Shown: positions 34,364 to 45,775 of the stretch, one piece after another
Position numbering within the stretch: position 1 is the first letter of the stretch
Layout: every line of letters begins with the position of its first letter
DNA from: Macrolepiota albuminosa
Lineage: Eukaryota > Basidiomycota > Agaricomycetes > Agaricales > Agaricaceae
DNA length: 64,000 nucleotides
Assembly (NCBI GenBank): GCA_027475525.1
Contig: JAMWFC010000082.1
Location: forward strand, 3,350,115 to 3,414,114
Direction: 5' to 3'
Made by a program: the position numbers and the translations under genes
Notes under the pieces: model-generated
What the model was told of the DNA's origin: nothing
Seen by the model: the letters and a program-made list of their open reading frames with translations, nothing else
The model's database searches: none

Positions 34364-37300
34364 TCACACTGGATCTCTTGCAGTTTGGGGGGAAATGAAA
34401 TCAGGAAGCATCCGCCTAAATTTATCAATTGCCATTGAGGCCAATTCTTGCCACATGGCCACCTTTTTGTGGGCATATGACTGGAGACCTCTTTTCTTCA
34501 CTGACATACCACGCTTCGACCAAATATCTGCCTGGTTGAAGAAATACCGAACTGTCCACTCCATTTCACTCGTGACAAGCTGACATTCCTCTGTCCATCT
34601 GTTGCGTTGTGCTCTAGCACATAGATAATGAACACGATTAACTGAAGAGATATGTTCATGAACGGATGTAATGATAACGGAAATGTTAACAAGAGGACTC
34701 ACATTCAGAAATAGTTGCAGATTCATTTTCTGCATCAGAATTAGAGTGCCATATCCAAGATACCTTGATCCTTGATGAACCAGGAATGTTGGGATCTCGT
34801 ATAGCTGTGCTTGCATTCAAATCCGCTTTCTGTAGAACTGGATACTTTCTCTGAATGCTGGGGTCCAATCCCAGTCACAGCAGCGCACTGCGGCATCGTG
34901 CATAGGCACGAGCCTTCACCAGGATTGAGGCCTGGATTTTTTGAAGAGATGCGCAAGCTCGAGTTTTCACATTCTTGCTTGGGGCGACCCGGATGACGTG
35001 AGAATATAGGAATGATTTCTCTGCAATGAATTCCTGAAGAGCTTGCAGGAGCCTTTCAATTTGAATCAAGCGCAGATTGCGCTCTATCATTGTTAATGGT
35101 GAGACATTACTCATGATCATAGATGGGAAGGAGATTTCAAAATCTTCTGGAACAACTACATCCGTTGGTCCAAGGGTATCTGCCGGCGGTACCAGCGGAT
35201 CCGCTGGCTGTCCATCTTCCGCCATTTCATTGTTGTCAAAGGCTCCGGGAACTTCATCCGGTTCCAGGGGTGCAGTCCGCCTTCCACTAGCAATAAATCC
35301 GCTCCTGTCCTGAGAAGCAGCAAGGACATTGAGCCGAACCCTTAATAGTTCTCTTTCCGCCTCGACCTTTTGCCAATCATCATTGCTTGCATGCCAATTC
35401 AAACGGCAAACCTGGTCCTGAATTGCAATTCTGAGCTTCCAATTAGTGGGATAGGTTGGGCCATCAGCAATACACCTTACTGCTGCTCCTCAATGTCAAG
35501 GGCAAGTTGAATCCAGAAGGAATGAATATCCGTCGCTGCAACATCCGTTGAGTGGTTTCCACTGTCTGCTGCCATTCGGTCTTCACTTGCACTATTGAAG
35601 GTCATTGTATGAGCTTTCAGAATATCCATTGCTTTACAGTTTCCCTCCTCTCTGAGCCTTTCTGCCTTAGCTATTCCGGCTTCCCAGCTTGTTAGTAAAT
35701 CCGTTGATATTCCGACGGATCGCTCGGTGAAATATTGAACGGCTGCATCTCTCATCTCAACAGCAGTCCTGTACTTTCGACATAGGAATGGAACCATGTC
35801 AAGCAGCTTCTTCCAGTTTGAGTCACACATGTGATCATCAAGGATTTCTGCCCGATGTGCCAAGGTAGCCGTACGGGCCATCTGTGAGACTTCATTTAGT
35901 GTAGACCAGAGACTTTCAATTATCTCCCCAGCCAAATGACCGGCCCCGGGAATGAAGGACGGGGCAAAGCGGAAAAAACAATCCTCCTTATGCCCATGGA
36001 CATGAAGAAGTCCTATTGCAAAGTCCACGAGTAGATTATCCGGCAGGACTTCTCCGGCCTCAGCAAGCCGTTCAGAAAATTTGACACACCACTGGCATGC
36101 TATGTCATATACCAGTAGGAGACGCTGAATCCCATCCATGTTGGTTGTCTTAACTGCCCGTGTGATGGAAAAGTCTGTGTAAACCTGGCCTTCACCACGG
36201 GTCAAGTTTGTTACACTATTAGGAGCAAAGCAGCCGTGCCGTGTACATGCCGTTGCAACAATACCAGTAATGTTGCATGACTTGTTCATCATCAGGGCCT
36301 TTTCAATAGCTTTGAATGTGTTTTCACAAGCTGCTCCCTGGACAGACGGAGGTCCAGCGGACAGCCGACGGACAGGATTGAATTGATGAGCGGACGGCGG
36401 ACAGGTAGAGTTAAAGAATGTCACTCACCGTTGGCTGTTCCTTTGCGCGCTTGAGATAGTGGGTGAGCTCATCCCTCCTGGCCATCATACCACCGCCTTC
36501 TGAATGCCATACATCATGAGCAGGATTAGAATGTCGGACATGATCCGCCTTGAAGTTGCCGTCCATCATTAAAGAACAATTGAACTTCCACCAGACAGGA
36601 TCTTCTTCCCAGTTGGATGGAAGATTGACTCCTGGTTGGGGGCAAGTTGGACAGAATATTGCAAGTTCACCACGGTCCGGCGCCATGGGGTGCCTCGATT
36701 CATCATGTCCGAAGCCTGCCCACTTCAACTTCTTCAGCCACCGCCATGAACGAGAAATTCGTTGTAGCTCGTGGTAAAGGTTATCCACCTCACCAGAAGA
36801 TGCAATTGGGGAAGTTATTCTTGCAATTTTCTGCCAGTACTGGTAGGCAGATGCTTTGCACTCTAGATTTGTCAGATGGAAGTTGTCTAGCATAGCCATT
36901 GTAAAATATGTTTGTGTCCGATCAAATGTACTGGGGACCAGCTGCGAGCAGATGGTATCCTCCACCAAGACATCCATCCCAGAACACTCACATGAAATGA
37001 CAGTAATGTAGTGTACTCCAGTTGTGTGAACAATCCGTTGTATTGGATTCCCAAAGCAATCATATCTGTCCATACGGAACCCGTTTGTGGCTGGCCGATC
37101 TTCTATCTCTGGTTCCTGTTGCTCTTCCTCTTCCATGATTTGATCAAGGCTGGCATCCTGAAGTCGGCTCAGGAAATCTGAAGTCATGGACGGATGCGCT
37201 GCCAGATGTCCCGGGTCGCTATCAGGCTGGCATCCTGAAGTCGGCTCAGGAAATCTGAAGTCATGGACGGATGCGCTGCCAGATGTCCCGGGTCGCTATC

Positions 37301-38124
37301 TGCTGATGGAAGTTCAACATCCAGTTGATATTCGAGTCGTATAAACTCTTGCTCCTGAATATCCTTTTGCTGCTTGTGGTCCTCAAGAGCCCTGACTCTG
37401 ACCTTCCCTTGATGACAGTTTGCATGCAATGAATTGTGTTGGATATAGAAATACCCCCCAGTATCTGACATATTCATCGGTTGGAAATACCTACCATTCC
37501 ATACTTCAGGTCGGTGAAACGGGTTGGAGAGGTGCGTGCGGCGGAAACATCCGCGACAGAATATTCTTGACCCAACGCAATCACGGCATCGCCATCGTGC
37601 CAGGTAATGGTCAGGACAAGCAAGGCAATCAGTAACGTCATCCATTGATTCATGACCAAGCAATCCATTGAGCAACTGCAGAACATGGTTGATGAAGTCG
37701 TTAAGATAATCTGCTTGTGTCTATGTATGAACTTGAATAATTTGCTCTCAATAATAGCATACATTCAAATCATCTTTACATGCCTTATGGATACGGGCAT
37801 TGTATCATCTACATCATCTACCGTTGGATAATTGTCCAAGTGTGCAAAGTTATCATCATCCGGAAATGCCGCAGGTGGTGCACCAGTTACAATTGAAACG
37901 GGACCCAGTGGTAGCCGTTGTGTTATGAGGACTGGCAACCCTCGTGTGTTCTGAGTGAGTTGTGTCCTTTCCTCAGCAAACAGGATGAGGTCCGTTTGCC
38001 TGATGACTGTTGTTTTTGATTGCTTGCATTTCTTCAGAGAGTTCAGGTTTATGATCAAATATCTATGGCCAGGACCTAGCCATTGTACCGGAGATCTAAT
38101 GAGACCACTCATTGATATTGGCAA
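34364..38124 (-). CDS. KDZ transposase (CxC2 domain, DDE core, helical C-terminus)
   Basis: Cuts and joins the transposon ends. Exons: 38124-37780, 37720-36429, 36337-35481, 35430-34703 and 34641-34364; introns of 59, 91, 50 and 61 bp with GT-AG borders. Collapsing the 77-bp duplication at 37147-37300 makes exon 2 exactly 405 codons, so both phase-0 borders agree. Total is about 1140 residues, usual for the family. The CxC2 cluster lies at about 145-205 (CLAC, WRCRDC, CRGC, then H and W). DDE residues are Asp of MMDGNF (about 470), Asp of YDIACQW (about 597) and Glu of EIIESLW (about 660). The C-terminal block has CARAQRNRWTEE. One in-frame TGA follows CRSALL (about 34875) and is shared with KDZ-1. 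The exact start is uncertain. Confidence 0.88.
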
Positions 38125-38214
38125 TATGCCCCAATTTGGATGGGCTAGATATCAGCAGATAGTGGACCCTATCCGTCGATGACAAACGCAATGGACAGTG
38201 AACAGAAACAGTGA

Positions 38215-40094
38215 ATGGAAATGTATATTTTATCATGTGATCCTTTGCTTGAGAACTGTGTGGTTGCAGAAATTATATTGTCTACAAAATGTCTGCCCTT
38301 CTGCAACCGCCTGAACCAATATTTTTACCAAAGAAAAGATGAGTGGATCCAGAACTTGTTGAGGGGTAAGGATCACAATGCCTTGGGATTGGATGCATTT
38401 GCACAATATAATGTGGCTGTCAAAAATGTTATGCATCAACTCACACCGCAGGAGGAAAGTCGTTTACAGAAGATGGTGGCAGAATGGAGCGAAAAAGGAA
38501 ATCCACCAGAAATTCAGCGCAAGTTAGTACTCCATCCGTCCCCCATCCGTCCTCTATTCGTTGCACATCTGTTCGCTTGATTCCGCTTTCTAATCATTGT
38601 CTCTACAGGAAGGCCCGAAAGCACAGTTTGAAGTGTGTGGACGATGCAGATGTGCTTCGATTTAGAGAAATGGGCATGTTGAGTTGGACTGTTGTTGGGT
38701 GGTATGCAGATGAAGGCATGACTATTAGAATGTATGTGGTGCCATCATTCTTTAAACAATTTTGACACCAATTATAGTCATGACAATATGTCATACTTGA
38801 CCCATGCTAACCGACCAACCTTCCAAGACTCCTTTCCTGACCTTGTTAGTGACCTCAACAAGAAGATGATGGATTACATGTCTGCTCTTCTTGGTAGAGA
38901 CATGCCATCCAACATGCAATCACCCCATGATTTGACTCCTCCTATCCTTACACGCCGTGACCTCATCCTTGATCTGGATAGGGATGGATTCCCAATATTA
39001 CCAGCAGATCCAGGACCAAATATATTTCAAACTCAGGCAGAATTGGAAATGCTTGTCCGGGACTATCTAAATACTCATTACAGTGAATCCTAGTTTTCTC
39101 CACCTTTGCTCATCATCTGATCACTCCGTCAGAAATTGCGTCTGGTTACCGGTATGAATCTGCTCCTTACAAGGCAGTGAGGACCAATGATCAGCAATTC
39201 ATACATTCAAGGTATCTTCCAGAGGGTCTGATATTCCAAGATTCCCATAATCTTGGTCGGCCTGAGCTATTGCATCTGCTGAACTTCTGGAGAGACCGTC
39301 AAGGACAGTATAGATCTGGTGACACCTTCCGCTGGACGGTTTATCTCAACCGTCACAAGCAGCCAGTAGCTGCTGAGTACGGCACCCGAGCTGATCGTGA
39401 AAAAAATGCGGCAGCAGCAGCAGCACGTAAGGCTACACGCAAAAATGGAGGGAAAAATCGGAAACAGAGGCCAACACCATCAGCGGTAGTCAATGGCAAC
39501 AGTAGGACCATCGCTAATGATGGAGCCGCTGATGGCAGATCCGCTTTAGTCACCGGATCTGCAGCCAACTTGGAACTGGGGCCTACACTTCCCCTGTCAC
39601 CTAGCGTACCACACACACCACTGCCTCCGCACACTCCACAGCCTCAAGGCCACAACAGATCCACGGTTCACAACAAATCCCGACCCAATGTATCAGCTTC
39701 CGCTCATGACAAATCCGCCCACAACGAATCCGTTCATGACGAATGTGGTGATGATACAGCAGTGGTAGATGCCACTACCATCCACCTCTTACATCAAAGA
39801 GGATGGAGCCATCCAGACCCTCCAATTAATGGCCCTAGTGATGGTTCCCCTAGATATAGAGTGTCAAGAAGGGTGCTCGACATTCTTCAAGATGAGGACA
39901 ATGACCAATTTGAAGGTGAGGGAAGGCCGGCATTACAAAACCAGAAGAAGCGCAAGGCATTGCCTAACCAATTGTCAACAAATCCCAAGCGACCCCGCAA
40001 GTCTCAAGCACAAATGTTACAGGAGGATGCAGCTCGATACATTGATATATCTACACCAGCAAAAAGGAGTAGCAGCCGCACTAAGGTCATTTGA
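38215..40094 (+). CDS. KDZ-2 accessory gene B (divergent to the transposase)
   Basis: Exons 38215-38522, 38609-38731, 38778-39082 and 39133-40094; introns of 86, 46 and 50 bp (GTTAGT, GTATGT, GTGAAT donors) whose phases agree. About 566 residues. The N-terminal part carries a helical motif (NVAVKNVMHQLTPQEESRLQ, then EWSEKGNPPEIQRK) that I associate with large families of hypothetical proteins in Agaricomycetes. The middle has LLGRDMPSNM and DLDRDGFPILPAD; the C-terminus is basic and Ala-rich with nuclear-type basic patches (KKRKALPNQ). No TET/JBP dioxygenase motif is visible, although KDZ elements are known to carry such genes. The transposase starts only about 90 bp away on the other strand, so a shared bidirectional promoter is likely. 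Confidence 0.7.
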
Positions 40095-40370
40095 CCAGTC
40101 CGCCGTCATTGATGTGGGGAAGGGGGGAATGTTTTATTACATTTTTGTAAACTATAGGGTTACAAAAATGTACGAATGTCTGTCATAGCGAAAAAAAAAA
40201 TGGGAATGTTTTATTACATTTTTGTAAACTATAGGGTTACAAAAATGTACGAATGTCTGTCATAGCGAAAAAAAAATTGTAATCGTCCATCTTCACTTCT
40301 TTTCTGTTGCCTTCCGTCTCTCAGTAAGCTGACTGGATGACCAGGTCCATTGCATTGGCGGCCGACTACT
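40095..40370. other. spacer between convergent genes B and A
   Basis: Genes B (plus) and A (minus) end here facing each other. The spacer contains a 77-bp duplication (40125-40278) that includes poly-A runs. TTTTGTAAACTATAGGGTTACAAAA (40135-40169 region) is a small inverted repeat (TTTTGTAA / TTACAAAA) that could help end transcription. Confidence 0.5.
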
Positions 40371-42345
40371 TCAGGAGTTGCTGCGAGCCCATCCCCTTGG
40401 TCTAGGGAGAGGGTCCTTGGCAGGGACTGGCGGAGGGACGGAAGACGGTTGAGGGGGTGATGGAGATGTTCGTGCGGGAGTTGTCCCTGAGGATGTTTGT
40501 TGAAGCAGGAATGGAGCAACGGTGAGAGCGGATAAGTCAGCGGCATGATGGGATTGGGCAGTGGCGAGGGCAGAGATGTCACCAGTGGGAACGGATACGT
40601 CAGCAGTGGCAGGGGATTGGTCAGCAGTGGGGTCAGGTGTGGTTTCTTCCTCTTCAACGATGGGTCCAAGTCCACTGTGCCCCGTTGGATGCACTGCCAC
40701 ATCATCCTGAGCTGACGGACTGGAGGGACGGGTGGAGATGTGAAGTTGATTCTGCAAAGTGTCAACCACACCCCAAATATTGCGGATCTGCTCTTCCGTC
40801 TGACAGATCCGTCCAGCGTGGTCTTCAAGTGTCTCACCCGCAAGAGAAACATTTGTTTGCAGGGTTTCTATGCGGCCACCAAGCGTGTTGACTTGAGTCT
40901 GGTAGCGACGGAAGAAGTCCTCGATACGCGGTAACCAGCTCTCCTCAGCCGTGACAAACCCGTCGCGCACCTGCTCCCCAATATTCCGCAATGCTTCCTG
41001 GAACCCATTCTCCATCCTGTCCAAACGGCTCTCCACCCCTGCCATCACACCAGCCACAATGTCCTCACTGTGACTAGACTCCATTGCCCGCTCCTTGCCC
41101 TTTCCTTTGACCAGAAGAGGATCCGCTGGGCGGTTGGAGGTCGACAGTTGGAATGGACAGATGGACGGTTTTGATGGTCCCGTGATTGGACTGGCTGGTT
41201 CATCTGCTAACTATTGGTTAGCTATTTGAGCAGAAAAAGAGTGTCATACCGTCATCACTCTCAATAATCCTCACTGACTTCTTTCTCAGTGGTTTTTTCC
41301 CCTTACCCTTGTTGCCGGGCTTGACGGCTTTCTTGACAATCGTCAGGCTGCATGTTCATTTGCGAATGAGCCGGCAGGGATCGCATGCGGTGCCGCCCTT
41401 TGTCCTGACACACTGTAGCCGCTTACTTGCGCAATATTGGCAAGGGAGGTGCAGGGATCGCATGCGGTGCCGCCCTTTGTCCTGACACACTGTAGCCGCT
41501 TACTTGCGCAATATTGGCAAGGGAGGTTCATGTGCTGACCCTCGCAACGAGGTGCTGACCTCAGATACCTGCCCAACAGCATCCCTCCGGTAATTTCCCC
41601 CTTTGGTATCCTGCCCTCTTGTTCTTCCTCTTCCTCTTCATCCTCATCCTCATCCTCGTCCTCCTGCTCCTCTGGTATCGGATGGCTACCAGGAGGTGGA
41701 CGGTTACCAATGTAAGTCACCCGTTTTTGCTTCTTGGAGGTTGGTGACGGACCAGATGAAACTTCTGCTGCCGGAGGACTCAGTTGTTTTCTCTTCTTTG
41801 GAATTGGTGACGGACTGGACGAATCTCCTGCTGCCGGCCTATGAACTATCCGGTCTTTTCGTGCCGGTGCCATCGACGGACCGGCCTTAGTTGACGGATC
41901 CGGTCGCTCATCGCCCCCACTTGGTTCTTCCCCCCTTCCGCTCCTCTGGGACCATTTCTTCGCAGCGTCGACGGATCCGGTCGCTCATCGCCCCCACTTG
42001 GTTCTTCCCCCCTTCCGCTCCTCTGGGACCATTTCTTTGCAGCGTCCTTCAACTGCCTGGTCATATCCTCATCAGAAAGCTTGCTCTGGAGTAGTGGGAT
42101 AACTTCGTTGATGAAACTTCTCCTGGCATCAAGGAGGAGTTTCTTGTCACCCTAGACCTGGCCAACCGTCAGCCACATGTCAACCTATGGGACGACTGTT
42201 AGTGCATGTCTAGTAGGCAGGAGTGCTTGCATCTTACCAGGTCCTTCAGCTGTCCTTTGAGTTGACGCAGGTCTCCTCTGCGCGCAAGGTACAATACTCG
42301 AACATCCGTGTCAGCGACCCGTTGGTGGAGTTCTTCATTAGACAT
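40371..42345 (-). CDS. KDZ-2 accessory gene A (zinc-cluster and coiled-coil protein)
   Basis: Exons 42345-42238, about 42152-41260 and 41216-40371. Two 77-bp duplications (41374-41527, 41893-42046) lie in exon 2; removing both gives 739 bp, which matches the phase-1 border of the next intron. Domains: a short helical N-terminus, Pro/Ser/Lys-rich linkers, an acidic run, then a cysteine cluster C-x2-C-x6-C-x8-C-x2-C (LPCQYC...ACDPC) with a sixth Cys seven residues on, beyond one in-frame TGA; this resembles a fungal Zn2Cys6 cluster. The last exon is a coiled coil (VESRLDRMENGFQEALRNI) with a Pro/Ser-rich tail. A DNA-binding helper role is inferred. The TGA makes this copy defective as read. Confidence 0.68.
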
Positions 42346-42604
42346 GGCGGATGGAGGATTAAAGAAATGGACAAGAACTTTACACGAAGCTAGTTCTGAA
42401 AATAGATATCATGTGACCCTGTTTAAATTACAAAAGAAGTTTGATTTATTGCTTGACAAACCTTACTTTGTTTATCTTACAGTTTAGTAAATAACAATTC
42501 GCTAAGCAGGTCAAAAATTCTAGACAGTTTGATATTAATGCACTAGGAGGAGTCGAACCCACCTACTGCAAGACAGAATGGCTACCAACGGATAAAATTC
42601 CACT

Positions 42605-43879
42605 AGGCCTGTGGTACAATGGAATATTGACACATTGATATTTCATATTGTGCAGAAGAGGTGGGTTCGACTCCCACTAGTGCACATAGATGACTCAACT
42701 TCTACAGTCTAGCATTTTACTAATTGTTATTTACATACACAGTATGAGTGCTATGATGTAAATAAATATCAGTCTAACATTGTCAATTCAATACAGATGA
42801 CAAAACCTGTACAATACTGACTTGTAGTAAGCGCCTGTGGTACAATGGAATATTGATACATTGATATTCCATGTTGTGCGCAAGAGGCAGGTTCGACTCC
42901 CGCTAGTGCACATTATATAATAGCAGCAGGCTGCTGACGTCCGCTAGCGTCATTAATGTGATCCGTTTAAAACTCCGGAGATTTCTGCAGACGGATAGGA
43001 TGGATGACTCTGCACATGTGTTGATTCCAGCACACGTGATAAGCTGATGATGCACTGTGGCTGCCTGCGTTTGTGCTGTGAAAAAGATAGCCAGCCCTGG
43101 TGCTTCATTGCTTGTCACGTGCGCTGCAATTAACTTATGTGCAAACGCTTCTAAACTATTCTTCTTCTGGAATTTCTAGAGTTTTGAACAGATCAACTTA
43201 ATTCTAGAGTTTTGAATTAATGGTTCTTTACTACACAGTATGATAAACAAAGTAAGGTTGTAATTTTATGGTGTCTTTTTATACTGCTGCATTTTTGCAC
43301 TACATGTACACTGTACTCACTTTTGTTAAGCACCTGTGGTCAAATGGAATATTGATACATTCATATTTCATATTGTGCACAAGACGTAGGTTCGACTCCC
43401 GCTAGTGCACAATATATAATAGCAGCAGGCTGCTGACGTCGGCTAGCGTTATAAATTTGATCCGTTCCAAAACTCCAGAGATTTCTGCAGTGGCGTAAGG
43501 TGGACGACTTTGCGCATCTGGTCATTCCCATGCACGTGGCTCGTATCACGTGTACTGGAATCATCATGTGCGCAAATTCCTCCATCTTATACCCGCTTCA
43601 GTAATTTCTAGAGTTTTGAACGGATCAACTTAAATGATGCTAACAAGTGATGAATGGATATTTTATTAGGGCTTACAGGCCCTATTAAAATATTAGTCAC
43701 TAGCGGAACCCGCCTCACAAAGTAAGGTTGTAATTTTATGGTGTCTTTTTATACTGCTACATTTTTGCACTACATGTACACTATACTCACTTTTGCTAAG
43801 CACCTGTGGTCAAATGGAATATTGATACATTCATATTTCGTATTGTGCACAAGACGCAGGTTCGACTCCCGCTAGTGCA
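42605..43879 (+). repeat. four 80-nt tRNA-like modules
   Basis: 42605-42684, 42831-42910, 43330-43409 and 43800-43879, each 80 nt, from about GCRCCTGTGG to TAGTGCA. Each has a box B GGTTCGACTCC inside a paired T arm. The last three head tandem units with the same tail (ATAATAGCAGCAGGCTGCTG and so on), like a SINE multimer. The tail word CAGCAGGCTGCTG is a perfect inverted repeat. Pol III could in principle start here. Confidence 0.65.
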
Positions 43880-45041
43880 CATTATATACTAGCAGCAGGC
43901 TGCTGACGTCGGCTAGCGTCATGTATTTAATCCGTTCAAAACTTCAGCGATTTCTGCCGACGGATAGGATGGACGATTCTGCACATGTGTTGATTCCAGC
44001 GCACATGATAAGCTGACGATGCACTGTGGCTGCCTGCCTCCCTTTGTGCTGTGAAAAAGATAGCCAGCCATGGTGCTTCGTCACTTGTCACGTGCCCTGC
44101 AATAAACACACGTGCTAACGCTTCTAACCTATTCTTCTGCTGGAATTTCTAGAGTTTTGAACGGATCAACTTGATGCTGCGAGCAAGCCAATGAATGGAT
44201 CTATAGACAAAGGTCCACCAGACTTGTTTCTCCTCTTTCAACCTAGCACCGTCCCTACTAAAATATTGGTCATTTTTACACAGGAAGAGGACCACCAGAC
44301 TTGTTTCTCCTCTTTCAACCTAGCACCGTCCCTACTAAAATATTGGTCATTTTTACACAGGAAGAGGACGTCAACTACCGTCCGCTGATGTCAGCTGGGT
44401 CACATGCTGACATCCGCTACTGTCCGCTGGTTACGCACCCACTTCTGCCCTTCCCCCTCTTTCTCCCCCATGCTATCCTCTCCACTCCCCACACTACCTC
44501 ACATGCCACCCCCATCCCCCACATGCCCCCCGCTTCCCTCCTCATCCCTGACCTGACGTCCGACGTCTGCTACGTCCGCTGGTACACCCACGTTCCTCCC
44601 CTTCCCCCTTCCCTCTTTCTCCCCACCCCCATCCCTCTTCTGCCACCCCCCACACTCTCCAAGACGCCACCCCATGCGGCGGACGCCCACGCACCCCCTT
44701 TCCTTCTCTCCTGCCCTGATGCCGGACGATGCTGGGGGTTGCCAACGGATTCCCGTCACTGCCGACGGATGTCCAACGGACGTGGACAGATGCCAACGGA
44801 TGTCCAACGGACGTGGACGGATGCCGACGGATGCCAGTGGGTCACGACGGCTGCCAGCTGATGGCCAGCTGATGGCCAGCTGATGGCAGATGATGCCAAC
44901 GCCCCTTTCAAGCCATGAAACCTCTTTTGGGAGGTATGCCACCCCCCTTCCACCTCAAAATATCCATATGGAGACCTGCGGGGACGTAGGTGAACGTCTG
45001 CTCATTGTGTTATCCGACCTTTGACTCTATCCGTTGGTAAC

Positions 45042-45124
45042 GGACCTGTGGTGCAACGGTTAAATGTGCGTTCCGTTGCTGGAGGCCTGCCCAAGGCCAG
45101 GGGTTTGATTCCCCCCCGCAGGCA
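45042..45124 (+). repeat. tRNA-like module, 83-nt type
   Basis: GGACCTGTGGTGCAACGG (box A-like), box B changed to GGTTTGATTCC, end GCAGGCA. It mirrors 30378-30460 in the other terminal repeat. Confidence 0.55.
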
Positions 45125-45775
45125 TACGACGGGCAAGATGATGTTTCTTTTTCTTTGGTCCAACCAGCCCCTGTGGACCTGCATAGGCCTCTGCAGATGT
45201 CCGCTGGTGCCCTGCGCAGGCCTGGGAGGGCCTGCGTAGGTTTGAGTGGGTCGATATAGGTCTGCGTGGATGTCCGCTGGTGGCTTGCGTAGGCCTGCGT
45301 AGGTCTGCGGGGCCCTTTTGTGGACGTATGCTGGCGTCGGGGGTGGGAAAAGGAGGGAAGGGGAGGCACGCAGCCTCGAGTTATTGCGGGGAGGAAGGGA
45401 GAGGGGAGGGAAGTGGGGAACCTCGAGGAGGGTTGATTCATGCCATGACGTCCGCCACTGGAAGAGGCTTTCAGTCGTGGGCTGATGCCCGCTGGCGGCC
45501 ACTGACGCACATTGACGTCCATTAGCGTCCGCTGGCATCCGCTGGGCCTGCGTGTGCATGTGTGTGCCCGCCTTTTATCGATCCACTGGACCGTGTCATA
45601 CAGCACATTGTGACACGTCCACGGCTCTGTATTCTACGGCACTGTGGGCACTGCGCTGCTCCAGTGTAGCGGACTCCACTGGACACGTATGGTACGGCAC
45701 AAAGCGAGCTCCCGTACAACGTATGACACGTACCGTTGTGATGCCCTACCCTGGAGTGGGAGGAATATGAGACAC

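Larger units (their letters stand above)
29987..45752 (-). mobile_element. KDZ-2: complete KDZ/Zisupton-type DNA transposon
   Basis: Flanked by GGAGTGGG on both sides (29979-29986 and 45753-45760). The uninterrupted gene E in KDZ-2 itself has this octamer once, which proves the duplication. An 8-bp duplication fits Zisupton-type elements. The ends are imperfect inverted repeats (ACATCACAACAGTACGTG on the left against GCATCACAACGGTACGTG on the right), continuing into long terminal repeats (29987-31880 and 42509-45752). Genes: E and D, then the transposase (all minus), gene B (plus) and gene A (minus). Most introns and frames are intact once five 77-bp duplications are discounted, but at least two in-frame TGA codons remain. 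Confidence 0.88.
42509..45752 (-). repeat. KDZ-2 right terminal inverted repeat
   Basis: Inverted relative to 29987-31880 but longer. Reading outward: two tRNA-like modules back to back (minus at about 42536-42604, plus at 42605-42684), three tandem units of 471-499 bp starting at 42831, 43330 and 43800, each headed by an 80-nt tRNA-like module, a pyrimidine-rich block, an array of CCGAC/CCAAC-type short motifs, an 83-nt module (45042-45124), and the end CCCTACCCT. A 77-bp duplication lies at 44215-44368. No protein gene is supported. Confidence 0.8.

Noticed and set aside
38215..40094. Gene B as a TET/JBP DNA-modifying dioxygenase
   Set aside because: KDZ elements are known to carry such genes, but no H-x-D with a distal His and Arg in the right order is visible. 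Only a lone His-Asp near 38778 fits, which is not enough.
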